A stretch of DNA of 64,000 nucleotides from Candidatus Melainabacteria bacterium (GCA_003242885.1 QKMZ01000001.1:496001-560000), one strand, 5' to 3'. Positions 1-9,467 are shown, counted from the first letter of the stretch. The notes: generated by a model not told the origin, from the letters alone. Made by a program: numbers and translations.

Positions 1-705
1 ATGCCTGTTAATCCGCAATTCTTGAAGCCACCAAAAACCACCCGTAAAGAGTTTATGGAGTCACTTGGTCTGGATGGCGAAAAGACCACAATTTTCCTTA
101 ACGCAGGCTGGGCGGGCGGTGGCAACATGCTGGACATGTATCACCAACTGAGCAAGTCCAAGAAGAACATTCAAATAATCTTCCTGTGCGGGCGCAACGA
201 AGTGCTCTACAACAAGGTTAAAAACGCCGCATCACAAAGTCCTGTACCGACCGCGGTCATGCCGTACTATGACAGTTTGGCAGACATCATGTCTCATGTG
301 GATTTAATGGTCACCAAGGCAGGCGGACTCACAACTTTCGAAGCTATTGCTAAGAAATTGCCTCTGGTTTTTGACACGATCACTGCACCGATGCCTCAAG
401 AAATGGGCACCGTTCAGCTTCTCGTGAAAGAGAATTTGGCATACAAAGTCGAGAAGCCGGAAGACATTCTTCAAATCGTTGAGAATTTCAAGCCTATAGA
501 AGACAGACAAAACTATAAGCTCCCAACACGTTACAGCCTCGATCGCACCGAAGCAGTCTACGATATTGCTAGAATGATCCTTGGTTTCTGTGATCCGAGC
601 TTTTCTCCTGTTTTCGATCCTGCCTCTGGCAGTGTTAGAGAGCCAGTACGAGCCGAATACGGCAAGCATGCAATGCTCGACATTTCGCAGGGACAAACTA
701 CATAA
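1..705 (+). CDS. MGDG synthase/MurG-like glycosyltransferase, C-terminal part (cut by window start)
   Basis: This is the C-terminal half of a GT28-type glycosyltransferase, the fold shared by MurG, MGDG synthase and diglucosyl-diacylglycerol synthases, which move a sugar from a nucleotide donor onto a lipid acceptor at the inner face of the membrane. The glycine-rich donor loop (NAGWAGGGNM, about residues 34-43) and the TKAGGLTTFEA nucleotide-sugar motif (about 104-114) are visible. The open frame begins at the first base of the window and whole enzymes are about 370-400 residues, so the acceptor-binding N-terminal domain probably lies upstream and the ATG at base 1 is likely internal. A glycolipid synthase is more likely than MurG, but the exact substrate cannot be told. 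Confidence 0.8.
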   Translation: MPVNPQFLKPPKTTRKEFMESLGLDGEKTTIFLNAGWAGGGNMLDMYHQLSKSKKNIQIIFLCGRNEVLYNKVKNAASQSPVPTAVMPYYDSLADIMSHVDLMVTKAGGLTTFEAIAKKLPLVFDTITAPMPQEMGTVQLLVKENLAYKVEKPEDILQIVENFKPIEDRQNYKLPTRYSLDRTEAVYDIARMILGFCDPSFSPVFDPASGSVREPVRAEYGKHAMLDISQGQTT

Positions 706-747
706 GTTGCACGGGCGTGCAATCTAATCTGCAAGTGTCCTTTTAAG

Positions 748-1485
748 ATGAAACTGCACGTTCGAACATTTGAGTCCGACTTTAAACAGACAAAGTCGCA
801 TCCTGACGTTGTCTTGATCCATGGCACCGGGTCCAGTGGTGAGATGTGGAACAAGCAGCTTGAGTTTTTGCACAAACGCGGTCACCGAGCTTATGCTTTC
901 GACTTGCGTGGACATGGCTTAAGCGAAGAGCCTTTCGACATGACCGATCTGGAAGTCCACATTGCAGACGTCATGGAGACTTTGCAAAGCCTCGACCTTA
1001 ATTTCCCTATAGTGTTCGTAGGACACTCGCTCGGTTCGATCTTGTCGGTGACCATTGCAGAGCGTCATCCTGAGTTGGTTCAACGAGTGTTTGCTGCCTC
1101 CTTACCGGGTCGTGTGCTAAAACCGATGGAAGTCGCTTTCCGCTGGTTTCTCAAAGGGGCTTTTCCACGATTGCAGGCCATGGATTTTGGCGACAAGCTT
1201 GCCTGGCGCGAGCGAACGCTGTTGTCGACGAAAGTTCATACGCTAGAGCAAATCGTCGACAATTTCGGCGGCGTCAATTTCGTCGACCGCAAGATTAACG
1301 TCGACTGTCCTATTCATCTGTCCGTCGGCAGGTTCGATCCGGTAGCGCCATGTGTTTACGTAGAGAACATCCATAAGGCTTTACCAAAATCGACACTGAA
1401 GATTTACGAGTGGAGCGGACACAATTTTATGGATCTGCAATTTGAGAGTTTCAACGGGTGGTTGCAACAACACCTCGATGAATAG
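748..1485 (+). CDS. alpha/beta hydrolase
   Basis: A 245-residue alpha/beta-hydrolase fold protein without signal peptide, so cytoplasmic. The oxyanion region HGTGSSGEMW (about residues 26-35), nucleophile elbow GHSLGS (Ser about 94), acid residue in GRFDP (about 196) and the catalytic His in WSGHNFMD (about 226) are all present in the right order, so it should be active. The substrate is not predictable; esterases, lipases and haloperoxidase-like enzymes share this fold. It follows the glycosyltransferase by 42 bases on the same strand and may be co-transcribed. No strong ribosome site is visible before the ATG. Confidence 0.85.
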   Translation: MKLHVRTFESDFKQTKSHPDVVLIHGTGSSGEMWNKQLEFLHKRGHRAYAFDLRGHGLSEEPFDMTDLEVHIADVMETLQSLDLNFPIVFVGHSLGSILSVTIAERHPELVQRVFAASLPGRVLKPMEVAFRWFLKGAFPRLQAMDFGDKLAWRERTLLSTKVHTLEQIVDNFGGVNFVDRKINVDCPIHLSVGRFDPVAPCVYVENIHKALPKSTLKIYEWSGHNFMDLQFESFNGWLQQHLDE

Positions 1486-1597
1486 GAGAGGGAGAAGGTC
1501 ATTCCATCTGTTTGTTTATAGAAAACTGCGCGCAGTTGTGTTGATTTCTCTTTCGTTTCACACTTTGTTTAGCTGTCGTGTTTAATTGTCTCCTTTG

Positions 1598-1888
1598 TTA
1601 GGTGTTCTTTCCTTCGAACATCCAAAGATTGCTTGTGGTGCGGTCTTTCGACCGCTTGCTTTTTGATGTCTTCTTTTTCTTGTGAGCGATGAACTTCTTC
1701 TTTGGTTGTTTTTCACTGTAACTGAAACTGGTCCCCATCTCACCCATTGAGGCATCATTCGATTCTAGTGTGGTTGACGAATCAGTGCGGACATCATGAA
1801 CACCGCGCGCATGCACCTCCTGTGCGGCGATCAATAAAATGGACAACGCTGTTGCGACAGAGAGGAGTTTTTTGTTTGCTTTTTTCAT
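1598..1888 (-). CDS. small secreted basic protein, unknown
   Basis: A 96-residue protein that I do not recognise. It has a clear signal peptide (MKKANKK, a hydrophobic stretch, then AQEVHA), a Ser/Thr-rich middle and a lysine-rich C-terminal stretch (KKKFIAHKKKKTSKSKRSKD). The start at 1888 is preferred over an in-frame start 42 bases upstream, because AAGGAG sits at good distance before it and the signal peptide then begins properly. It converges with the hydrolase gene; a short inverted repeat (AACTG-CGCG-CAGTT) lies between them at 1524-1537 but has no U-run. Probably exported, perhaps binding an anionic envelope polymer; that role is a guess. Confidence 0.6.
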   Translation of the reverse strand: MKKANKKLLSVATALSILLIAAQEVHARGVHDVRTDSSTTLESNDASMGEMGTSFSYSEKQPKKKFIAHKKKKTSKSKRSKDRTTSNLWMFEGKNT

Positions 1889-2027
1889 AGGGGCATCTCC
1901 TTGTGAAAATCCTTCTACACAGCAAGGCAAATTTGCCTCACAAATGTAAAAACGTAATTTCGGACCAAAAAGTTCAAGCGCTTGACATTAAACCTTCAAA
2001 GCGTGATTACTGGCTGGTTTCGCTTGG

Positions 2028-3785
2028 CTATTTTTTCATCCTGTTCAACAATGCGCTGACCAAATCATATTCATTGAACGTTTTATTTCCGTGCTCTTTC
2101 ACCCACAGGATCATGGGGCTAGCCTCGGCAGCTTTATTGCTAGCTAGAAGATCAAAGGCAACATAGGTCTTTGCTTCAGTCATCTTGTCGTTGTCGGTTG
2201 CAAAACGGAAAACCGCATCAACACCGATTTGTCCTGCTAAATACCTGATGATTGGGTAGGGCCATTTTTCCGGATCAATCATTTGAGCAGATTGCGTGAC
2301 TAATGCAATTCTTTCTGGTTCATGTCCTAATTGTTTTCTGCAAATAGCGGACATTATCACCGCATATGGTGCATACTGATCTTTCATGCCGACTTTGGCT
2401 AGTGTTTCCATGCACTGTCTATCACATTCTATGTAATCAGCCTGCATGAAATAGGCAAACATTCTTCCATTCATTGCGCCAACCAAATTCGGATCGAGTT
2501 TGAGTGCTGTAGAAAAATCCTTCAGCGCATCATCACACAATCCGAGATTCATGTACGAGTAGCCTCGGTGGCTGAATGCATCGGCGTTGTTGGGTGCTAG
2601 TCGAACTGCTTCCATACTGTCCTCCAGCGACTTCGAAACGTCGTCTAGTCGATCGTAAATTGACGAACGCATCATGTAACTGCGACTGTCATTAGGAGCC
2701 GCAGAGATGGCTTTATCGGCAAACTGGAGCGCTTCTCGAAAGCGACCCAGATTGACTAATCTCTCTGTCTTGAACTGAAGAAAGGAGGCTTTGTCCGGCC
2801 AGACCTTTAGAGTTTCATCTATATCGGCAAGTGCCTTCTTATCGTCTCTCAAATTGGCATATGCCAAAGCACGCAAATAGTGCGCCCAACCATCATTTGG
2901 GCTCTTCTGCAAAAGTACATCGAGCAATTTCACTGCTTCTTGCAGCTTGTTGCTCTTCAATAGAGCCGTCGGTCCTTTGAAATCCTCCGGCGTTAGTGCG
3001 ACCGATTGGCTCTTGATGAAGGTCTGCGTATGTTCGTGGACTAGATAGAAGCCTCCGACCAGCAACGCGACCAATAGTGATAGTCCAAAAAAATCTCTCT
3101 TCTTCCATTTTGGTTCGCCTTCAAAGTTTGGCGCGATCAGTACGCTACATAGGAAACCCGCAGCCAGACCTCCGAGATGTGCAGCATTATCGATGCCATT
3201 CTGGGTGAATCCTTTGTACAAAACGTAAGCGAGAAAGACGAACAAACTCGTCATGTGAGACTTCAGGAAATCTACTTGATACCTGCTTCTGTTTGCAATC
3301 AAGAACCCCATCCATAGACCAAGCATTCCAAAAACGGCGCCAGACGCACCTGCAGATGTTTTCAAAGGATTTGAGTAAATGCTTGCATAGGATGCGATTA
3401 TGCCGGTGAAAAAGTAGGTGATAGTAAACTTTGAACTGCCGAATTGCCTTTCTACATTTGGACCTAATTGACCGAGCACCCACATGTTCATGAAGCAGTG
3501 GAGAAGTCCGATGTGCACAAAAGTGTTGGTAATGATGCGCCAGTATTCTCCGTTCATCGCTCTGACGCCCTGGTCGGCACCGAAGTTGATCAAGACTTGA
3601 TTGCTAGGACCAGTAACGGCTTCCGAGCCAGTAAACACAGCCATCGCTGCAAACACCATGATGTTCACTGCTATGAGCGCACCGGTGGCAGGAGTTATGT
3701 ATCCGGACTTAGACTCTTTTTTGCTGTCGCTTTCCAAAGTCAATTCCTGGCTGTGAACTAAAGATTGAGAACGTCCTTCAGCCAA
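2028..3785 (-). CDS. rhomboid intramembrane serine protease with TPR tail
   Basis: A 585-residue membrane protein. The N-terminal 250 residues carry six or so membrane helices of the S54 rhomboid family: HCFMN (His96, Asn100), the catalytic serine motif GASG (Ser148) and the catalytic histidine in NAAHLGG (His203). The rest (about 265-480) is a run of TPR repeats, probably on the side where substrates or partners are recognised. Rhomboids cut transmembrane helices inside the membrane; linkage to a TPR array recurs in some bacterial lineages. The start overlaps the end of the upstream TPR/coiled-coil gene by 28 bases, pointing to translational coupling. The catalytic dyad is intact. Confidence 0.88.
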   Translation of the reverse strand: MAEGRSQSLVHSQELTLESDSKKESKSGYITPATGALIAVNIMVFAAMAVFTGSEAVTGPSNQVLINFGADQGVRAMNGEYWRIITNTFVHIGLLHCFMNMWVLGQLGPNVERQFGSSKFTITYFFTGIIASYASIYSNPLKTSAGASGAVFGMLGLWMGFLIANRSRYQVDFLKSHMTSLFVFLAYVLYKGFTQNGIDNAAHLGGLAAGFLCSVLIAPNFEGEPKWKKRDFFGLSLLVALLVGGFYLVHEHTQTFIKSQSVALTPEDFKGPTALLKSNKLQEAVKLLDVLLQKSPNDGWAHYLRALAYANLRDDKKALADIDETLKVWPDKASFLQFKTERLVNLGRFREALQFADKAISAAPNDSRSYMMRSSIYDRLDDVSKSLEDSMEAVRLAPNNADAFSHRGYSYMNLGLCDDALKDFSTALKLDPNLVGAMNGRMFAYFMQADYIECDRQCMETLAKVGMKDQYAPYAVIMSAICRKQLGHEPERIALVTQSAQMIDPEKWPYPIIRYLAGQIGVDAVFRFATDNDKMTEAKTYVAFDLLASNKAAEASPMILWVKEHGNKTFNEYDLVSALLNRMKK

Positions 3786-5914
3786 TCAGTAAATGAGTGA
3801 GGTTTACCAAGAATTTCGGGCTTCTTCAGAGTGGGAGCCGCTTCCTTCGTCTCTGCACTAATTTCCGATTCTTTCGGTTCGTCCTGCTTCGGCAATATCT
3901 TTGCCATTAAAGCTAGATTGTAAATTAGTTCTTCCGGTATGAGTATGTCCGGACGGCGAAGTTTTGCCACCTCTTCATGACCTCGCGCCATGGCGATGGT
4001 TCTGCGAATAACTTCTCCATTGCCCATGAATAGAGTTGCTTCTCCGGTTTCTTCGGAGAACATGAAAGCTTCGCCTTCCTTGAGCGACGAGGTCCCGTGC
4101 TCAGCAAGGTACTTAAGTCTGGCGTCTATGGGGTCAACCGGCTTCTCTGCCCCCTTCTCGATTTTCGCTGGTTTTTCTTCGTAGTTGAAAGCTGAGAGGA
4201 GGGCCGCCACAAGTGAGATGCGCTTGGTAATCGCCGCAGGCATGGTCAAGCTGAACGAACCTACTTCAACGGTTTCTTCTTTGTTTGCATTTACAGAAGT
4301 ATTTAGTGATGAGAGGGGCGTTTCATCCGGTGTGAAGGTGATTGCGTCCGTGCGCTTTGGCGGCTCTTGCGGGCTTGCCTGTTGCTCCGCGATCGTCTCT
4401 GACGCATCAGCGTCTTCGTTCGTGTCCTGATTTCTCTCTTTGTTAGTGCTTTTGTTCGCGTTTCTGCTTGCCGTCTCTTGCGTGTCTCCGGATTCGGTTG
4501 CCTCTGCCGTTTTGTCCTTGTCCTCGGCGTTGCGCGAAAGGTGCTTTTCAATCCAACCCCGCCGTTTTTTCTTTTGTTCGACGGTCTTTTCTTCTCCCAC
4601 CTTTGCGGCATCGGCGGTGCGTTTTTCCTGGGCGTGCTGTTTCTCTTCTTTCAGGCGCTTTTCTTCGGCAAGTTTTTGCTCAGCAGCTAATTTCTTTCCC
4701 TCGGCCAGCGCTTTCGCGTCTGCGATCCTCTTTTCTTGAGCAAGTCGCTTCTCTTCTTTGATGCGCTGAATTTCGGCGCGCCTCTTTTCTGCTGCAAGTT
4801 TTCTTTCTTGAGCTGCTTTCTCTGCTCTTTCTGCTGCGCGTCGTTTTGTTTCACTCCAGAAAGAACGGCGCGACTGTTTGTCTTTCTGCTTTCCAGATTC
4901 CGACTTGTCAGCGTCCATTGCTATTCTCGGGAGTCCGAGAATAGAAAGCGGGTTGAAAACATGATCTTTTAGTTCAGCAAATCCTTCCTTGATTAAGTCG
5001 GAGACAGTGGCATCTGCCGCACTTTCCTTCTCAGGTTCGGGCTTGGCTGCGACTATCGAATCTTTCGAATTCTTGGAATTTTTGGAATCTGTTTCTTTTT
5101 TGTCTTCAGTTTTGGTTTCTTTCGGTTCGGACCACAAGTCTTCTTCGTTGACGCGAGCGGTTGTCACTCGTCGTGGTTTCTTTTCTGCGACTTCCTCTAC
5201 TTTTGGATGCAGTTGTAGGATGGTTGTTGGTGATGCGTCGGCCGCAGTCTTGTCGCCGGAATCGCTGTTGGTGCCGGGCACTGTCAGGGTAATGCCTAAG
5301 GAACGCGAGAGTTCTTCAGCAGCGCTTCCGACATTGCCTTGTTCGAGTCGAACAGTGGCTAGAAGCAGGCGTATGCGGGTGAGATCGTTGTCGTTGAACG
5401 TCTTTGTAGGGACTGTCCTTTTTCCGCCCGTCTTTGCTGAAGAGCGAGCTATTCGCAAAGCTTGTTCTAGAGAGGAATCAGCGAGCTTCAAATAGCCCTG
5501 CTGTCTAAAGATCAGAGCCTGCTCATAAAACGCATTGATCTGGCGAGGATTCTTTTGCGTCGCTTTGAGAAATTCGACGAGGGCTTTGTTTGCATTCCCT
5601 TTTGCCTTAAGTGCCAGCCCCAACTGGTAGTGGTCAGTCGCCAGTGGCTTTTTCTTGCCTCTGAAAGGCTGATTTTTGGCTAAGGCTCTACCAGGCTTCG
5701 GTCTAACAGGAACCATCACTGCAGATGTAACGAGTGAGGAGCCAAGTGGCTGCAGCTGTGAAAGTGTAACTACGGGCTGTACTTTGTCGCCCATATTTGT
5801 AATCTGTTTTGCCACTGCATAAGGTGCCAGTGTCAAACTTGAGGAGAGAGAAACAGCAATACAGGCAAAAGAAACACGAGATATACGACTCTTGTATATC
5901 TTCTGTATAAGCAC
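3758..5914 (-). CDS. secreted TPR protein with charged coiled coil
   Basis: A 718-residue protein of unknown function. It begins with a signal peptide (about residues 1-36, ending near YAVAKQ), has TPR repeats at about 93-210, acidic/lysine-rich linkers, then a long Lys/Glu/Ala coiled coil (about 350-450) made of imperfect repeats such as RLAQEKRIADAKALAEGKKL, and a C-terminal alpha-helical part. It is therefore likely exported and extended in shape, acting as a scaffold. It is the upstream partner of the rhomboid-TPR gene and overlaps it, so it may be a partner or substrate of that protease; this is inference. Confidence 0.75.
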   Translation of the reverse strand: MLIQKIYKSRISRVSFACIAVSLSSSLTLAPYAVAKQITNMGDKVQPVVTLSQLQPLGSSLVTSAVMVPVRPKPGRALAKNQPFRGKKKPLATDHYQLGLALKAKGNANKALVEFLKATQKNPRQINAFYEQALIFRQQGYLKLADSSLEQALRIARSSAKTGGKRTVPTKTFNDNDLTRIRLLLATVRLEQGNVGSAAEELSRSLGITLTVPGTNSDSGDKTAADASPTTILQLHPKVEEVAEKKPRRVTTARVNEEDLWSEPKETKTEDKKETDSKNSKNSKDSIVAAKPEPEKESAADATVSDLIKEGFAELKDHVFNPLSILGLPRIAMDADKSESGKQKDKQSRRSFWSETKRRAAERAEKAAQERKLAAEKRRAEIQRIKEEKRLAQEKRIADAKALAEGKKLAAEQKLAEEKRLKEEKQHAQEKRTADAAKVGEEKTVEQKKKRRGWIEKHLSRNAEDKDKTAEATESGDTQETASRNANKSTNKERNQDTNEDADASETIAEQQASPQEPPKRTDAITFTPDETPLSSLNTSVNANKEETVEVGSFSLTMPAAITKRISLVAALLSAFNYEEKPAKIEKGAEKPVDPIDARLKYLAEHGTSSLKEGEAFMFSEETGEATLFMGNGEVIRRTIAMARGHEEVAKLRRPDILIPEELIYNLALMAKILPKQDEPKESEISAETKEAAPTLKKPEILGKPHSFTDWLKDVLNL

Positions 5915-6032
5915 CTAAAACCCTCACCACGACTTGCTTCAAGCTAACCCAATCGGATCAATTTTGCAAGCAGTGAAGGTGTCCATCGAGTGAGGGATAG
6001 CAGGCGAACTTCCGATTGAAAAGGCAGCGCAA

Positions 6033-6518
6033 CTACCTGCCGATCAAGCGTCTTTCCAGATTGCGTATGCTGGTCTTCCAGGACGGTTCATTGATTGTGC
6101 GCAGAATTTTTACAAGCACTGTTTTCGCACCACTTCTGTGTCCACCCAAAATATCTGTGAGTGGACGGTCGCCGATCACCGCCACTTCAGTTGGTGTCAA
6201 GCCGAGCATTTCAATTGCCTTTCTAAAACCTCTGCGGCTCGGTTTTTTCGCATAACCGATCACAGGCATATCGAAGAGCGCTTTAACCTTTTCGAGGTAA
6301 GCCGTATTTTTGTTGTTGCTCAGGATTACCATCTTAAAATGCGGTCTGGCTTTGATTAACCATGCGCTCACTTCATCTGTCAGTCGTCCTGACTTTGACT
6401 CCATGAGCGTGCTATCCAGGTCGAAGATCAGTCCCCTGATGCCATCGGCAACTAGGGTTTCGATAATGATGTCTGTGACGTCTCCGTCGATGTTGTAGGT
6501 TGGTTTGATGAAAGGCAT
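6033..6518 (-). CDS. YqeG-type HAD phosphatase
   Basis: A 161-residue HAD superfamily IIIA phosphatase of the YqeG family, related to plastid/cyanobacterial and mitochondrial phosphatidylglycerophosphate phosphatases. Motif I is FDLDSTL (Asp33, Asp35), where relatives usually have DLDNTL; the motif II SNN follows, then the motif III lysine in YAKKPSR, and motif IV GDRPLTDILGG. Length matches the family (about 160-175). The likely role is dephosphorylating phosphatidylglycerophosphate to make phosphatidylglycerol, but a general small-molecule phosphatase is possible. It is divergent from uppS, with a 217-base gap in which I see no clear element. Confidence 0.85.
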   Translation of the reverse strand: MPFIKPTYNIDGDVTDIIIETLVADGIRGLIFDLDSTLMESKSGRLTDEVSAWLIKARPHFKMVILSNNKNTAYLEKVKALFDMPVIGYAKKPSRRGFRKAIEMLGLTPTEVAVIGDRPLTDILGGHRSGAKTVLVKILRTINEPSWKTSIRNLERRLIGR

Positions 6519-6735
6519 TGGAAAACCATCTGTTTAAAAGTGCGCGGTGTTTCTGGCGAACAAAGCCCCAGATAAAGCGAAATTACGCTGATAAGGAATA
6601 AATCGAACGTATCCGCCGCTTCTTTAGGCTTGCAAAATCCTGTGCTGGCGCAGCTTTAGGAAGATTCTGTGATTATATCTGGTCCCGTGAGGAATTGTTT
6701 ATGTTTTTTGCTCGAGCCGCCGAGAGCCGGTAAAA

Positions 6736-7557
6736 TTGCCAGTTAGTGCTATTGCTATGCACGACCAAGCTCTTTCAGTGAGTCAACTGTTGAAAGCGTC
6801 AAAAACCCAGCCTGTCAGCTCAAAGGATACCGAGGCGGCGCAGGCGACATCAATGTCCACTTTGCCGCTCAGGCACGTTGCCATCATCATGGATGGCAAT
6901 CGGCGTTGGGCTGATCAGCGCAAATTGCCACGCCTTTCCGGTCACAAAGAGGGCGTTAAATCGCTAAAGAGGCTTGTGCAGCATGCTGGAGCCATTGGGC
7001 TGGAATACTTGACCGTCTATGCCTTTTCAAGCGAAAACTGGCAGCGCAGCAAGGAGGAAGTTCGGTATTTGTTCGAACTGTTCAGCAATGTGCTGCGCGA
7101 TGAATTTACCGAGCTGGCTGACAATAAAGTCCGCCTCCGCTTTCTGGGAGACATGTCAACAATCCCCGCTCGCTTGAGGAAGTCGTTCGAGCGTTCGATG
7201 GAAGATTCCAAAAACAATACTGGCTTGAATCTCCAGGTCGCTATCAACTACGGTTCGCGATTGGAGATTACTCAGGCTGCAAAGCGCCTGGCCCTCGATG
7301 TGGTTGCAGGCAAGTTGAACGCGAATGAAATCACCGAAGATTTGTTTGCGAATTACCTTTTTACCGAAGATATTCCGGATCCGGAAATGATGATTAGAAC
7401 CGGTGGCGAGATGCGGCTGTCTAATTACTTGTTATGGCAGGCTGCTTATTCAGAGCTATACATTACGCCGATTCTCTGGCCGGACTTTGCGCCACACAAC
7501 TTTGATGAAGCGGTAGAAGAATACGCGCACAGAAATCGCCGGTTTGGCGCCGACTAG
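6736..7557 (+). CDS. uppS: isoprenyl transferase (undecaprenyl diphosphate synthase)
   Basis: A cis-prenyltransferase that extends farnesyl diphosphate with isopentenyl diphosphate to make the C55 carrier for peptidoglycan and other envelope polymers. Family marks are present: HVAIIMDGNRRWA with the catalytic Asp (residue 53 from the TTG), the FSSENW loop, and the C-terminal RTGGEMRLSNYLLWQ motif with AYSELY. The listed start is a TTG; ATGs at 6757 and 6853 are alternatives. The family usually has only 15-30 residues before HVAIIMDGN, so a later start is quite possible. The gene seems to stand alone. Confidence 0.93.
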   Translation: MPVSAIAMHDQALSVSQLLKASKTQPVSSKDTEAAQATSMSTLPLRHVAIIMDGNRRWADQRKLPRLSGHKEGVKSLKRLVQHAGAIGLEYLTVYAFSSENWQRSKEEVRYLFELFSNVLRDEFTELADNKVRLRFLGDMSTIPARLRKSFERSMEDSKNNTGLNLQVAINYGSRLEITQAAKRLALDVVAGKLNANEITEDLFANYLFTEDIPDPEMMIRTGGEMRLSNYLLWQAAYSELYITPILWPDFAPHNFDEAVEEYAHRNRRFGAD

Positions 7558-7611
7558 AGCGTTTTAGATTCCAAGTTTGTTGTGTTGGAAACGCGTCGAG
7601 TCGGGCTAAGC

Positions 7612-7776
7612 TCATCGCGGATAATATCCGCCTTGTTGAGGTGGCGGGTAACCACCTTGAGGTGGAGGCGGATAACCGCCTTGAGGTTGCGGCGGGTAAC
7701 CGCCTTGAGGTGGAGGATAACCTCCTTGCGGTGGCGGGTAGCCACCATATCCGCCACCACCGTATGGGTATCCATA
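7612..7776 (-). repeat. GYPPPQGG-coding repeats
   Basis: The last 54 codons of the SLH gene are imperfect repeats of GYPPPQGG and GGYPPQPQGG, seen on the plus strand as recurring GGCGGGTAACC and CTTGAGGTGG units. Such tyrosine/proline/glycine tails occur in sticky or phase-separating surface proteins. The near-identical DNA units could change in number by slippage. Confidence 0.85.
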
Positions 7777-9327
7777 TTGAGGTGGTGGTGGAGCTGCCGC
7801 GGCTACCTGCATTGATTCGTCCAGCTGTATTGGCAGTTGCGAACCGGCTGGAATAGTGATTTCTGACCCTTTTCTAACGACTGCTCCCACCGCTCCAACG
7901 CCGCCACCAAGAGCGGTGCCGAATACTGCGCCCATACCCGTGCTTCGCCCGACTTGTCCTCGTCCTGTGGCGCCTACGATTGCACCGAGTGCCGTGCCGA
8001 GAGCGGCACCACCGGCTGCTCCGACGCCTGTGGTAACCATGCCTTTGCCGACTCGGCCGGCGGTTGTTCCACCAGTCAGCCTCAACTGATTGTCGTCAAT
8101 TGAAGCGGAAAGAGGAACCCGCCTTCCATCCGGAGTTTCGATTTGAGTGAAGCGGATATCGATTTTTCCATTTGCGCCAAACTTGAAACGCTTGGCCGAA
8201 ACCACGTTTGTAACTTGTCCTATAAGCTTGCTTCCTGCTGGGACAACAGGAATACCATCGGAGTAAATCGGTGAGCCTAATGTCGCTTCAACTGATTCTC
8301 CCGGTTGCGTGGACCCAGAATCAAGCGTGTTTTTTAAACTAGCTTGCAGCTTTGTTCCTGCTGCCACGACTGCCACTCTGCCCGCTAGATACGGCTGGGC
8401 AGGAGGGTAGGCGCCGGCTTGAGGATACTGCGGTTGCATGGGCTGCATGGGTGGATAACCTTGCTGCGCTGCTCCTGCATAAGGATTTTGCGGCGGCATT
8501 TGCCCTGGCTGAGGGTAACCAGGTTGTCCATACCCTTGCTCACTGACGCGACCCTGAAACGCCGGTGGCGATGCACCTAATTGAGCCGATGCTGCATTCG
8601 GAGGGGGCATACTTTGTGCAGTCCCGTTTTGTCCAGTTCCGTTCTGCGCTCCAGCGCCGACGGCTTGCGCGGTCGAATCGGCAATGTCTTTTCTTGTCTG
8701 ACTTTGCTGCAGTCGGTATAAAAGCGCTGCCGCTGCAGCTCTTGTGGCGATCGTCGTGGCGTCCACGACATTGGGTTTTTCGTCGCCATCCAAAAGCCCG
8801 CTCTCTGCTGCCTGCGCAACACCCGTTCGTGCCCACTGAGGAACTTTGCTGCCGTCTTCAAACCGTGACAATACTCGTTCTACAGTGCCTTCATCTGGCG
8901 GTTGCGTTTGCAGCGCGCGCGCCACAATCACGATTACTTCGCCCTGTTGGATAAATTGATTTGGACGAAAACCGTCTGCAAATCCCGCTATGTAGTTGTT
9001 TTGCCTAATAATTTCGACGTATTTGTAATAAGGGTCGCTAACTTTGACGTCCGGAAAGCTTGGCGTCGTCGACACCGGTTGGTTTTCCAAACCAAGTGCA
9101 CGCACCATCCACATCGATAGTACGGCACGCGTAACCGGCTCACCAGGCTTGAACTTGCCGTCCGCCTCGGCGGGAATTACACCTTTGTCGGATAAATCAT
9201 TGACGTACTTCTCAGCCCAACAGTTGCCCAAGTCGACAAATCTGGCTGCGTACGCCGGCAGAAGAGTGTTTATGGCGAAGAGCGCTGCCAGAGCAGCCGG
9301 CTTCACTTTTGAAAGACGCATAGACAC
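7612..9327 (-). CDS. SLH-domain envelope protein with glycine zipper and Pro/Gly/Tyr repeat tail
   Basis: A 571-residue exported mosaic. After a signal peptide (about 1-27) come three S-layer-homology-type modules (about 28-75, 89-137, 156-208), which in this part of the tree bind pyruvylated wall glycans. A Pro/Gln-rich linker (about 215-312) follows, then a domain with VPAGSKLIGQV and later IPAGSQLPIQL that recalls the VirB10/TrbI beta domain. Between those two lies a glycine zipper (about 435-490) able to insert in or span membranes. The tail is a run of GYPPPQGG repeats. A wall-anchored outer-layer or pore-like protein is plausible; the function is not known. Confidence 0.75.
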   Translation of the reverse strand: MSMRLSKVKPAALAALFAINTLLPAYAARFVDLGNCWAEKYVNDLSDKGVIPAEADGKFKPGEPVTRAVLSMWMVRALGLENQPVSTTPSFPDVKVSDPYYKYVEIIRQNNYIAGFADGFRPNQFIQQGEVIVIVARALQTQPPDEGTVERVLSRFEDGSKVPQWARTGVAQAAESGLLDGDEKPNVVDATTIATRAAAAALLYRLQQSQTRKDIADSTAQAVGAGAQNGTGQNGTAQSMPPPNAASAQLGASPPAFQGRVSEQGYGQPGYPQPGQMPPQNPYAGAAQQGYPPMQPMQPQYPQAGAYPPAQPYLAGRVAVVAAGTKLQASLKNTLDSGSTQPGESVEATLGSPIYSDGIPVVPAGSKLIGQVTNVVSAKRFKFGANGKIDIRFTQIETPDGRRVPLSASIDDNQLRLTGGTTAGRVGKGMVTTGVGAAGGAALGTALGAIVGATGRGQVGRSTGMGAVFGTALGGGVGAVGAVVRKGSEITIPAGSQLPIQLDESMQVAAAAPPPPQYGYPYGGGGYGGYPPPQGGYPPPQGGYPPQPQGGYPPPPQGGYPPPQQGGYYPR

Positions 9328-9449
9328 TCCTCGATAAAGTACCCAGCATCGGAATCCTGTCTACCTTGCGCAAACCCCGAAGAGAATCTCAAAGAGTTCC
9401 GCCCGTCATCGATATGTTCGATAACTACTATAGCCTATATGGTAAATTT

Positions 9450-9467
9450 CACGTTTTTCTAAACGTG
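9450..9467. other. inverted repeat upstream of the SLH gene
   Basis: CACGTTT and AAACGTG flank a 4-base loop, about 125 bases before the SLH gene start and just after the roadblock gene stop. No clear U-run follows on either strand, so it could be a weak terminator or an operator. Confidence 0.35.

Noticed and set aside
1524..1537. Terminator between convergent genes
   Set aside because: Only a five-pair stem and no U-run.
4440..4739. Open frames opposite the coiled-coil gene
   Set aside because: The Phe/Ser-rich translation is the mirror of Lys/Glu codons on the true strand.
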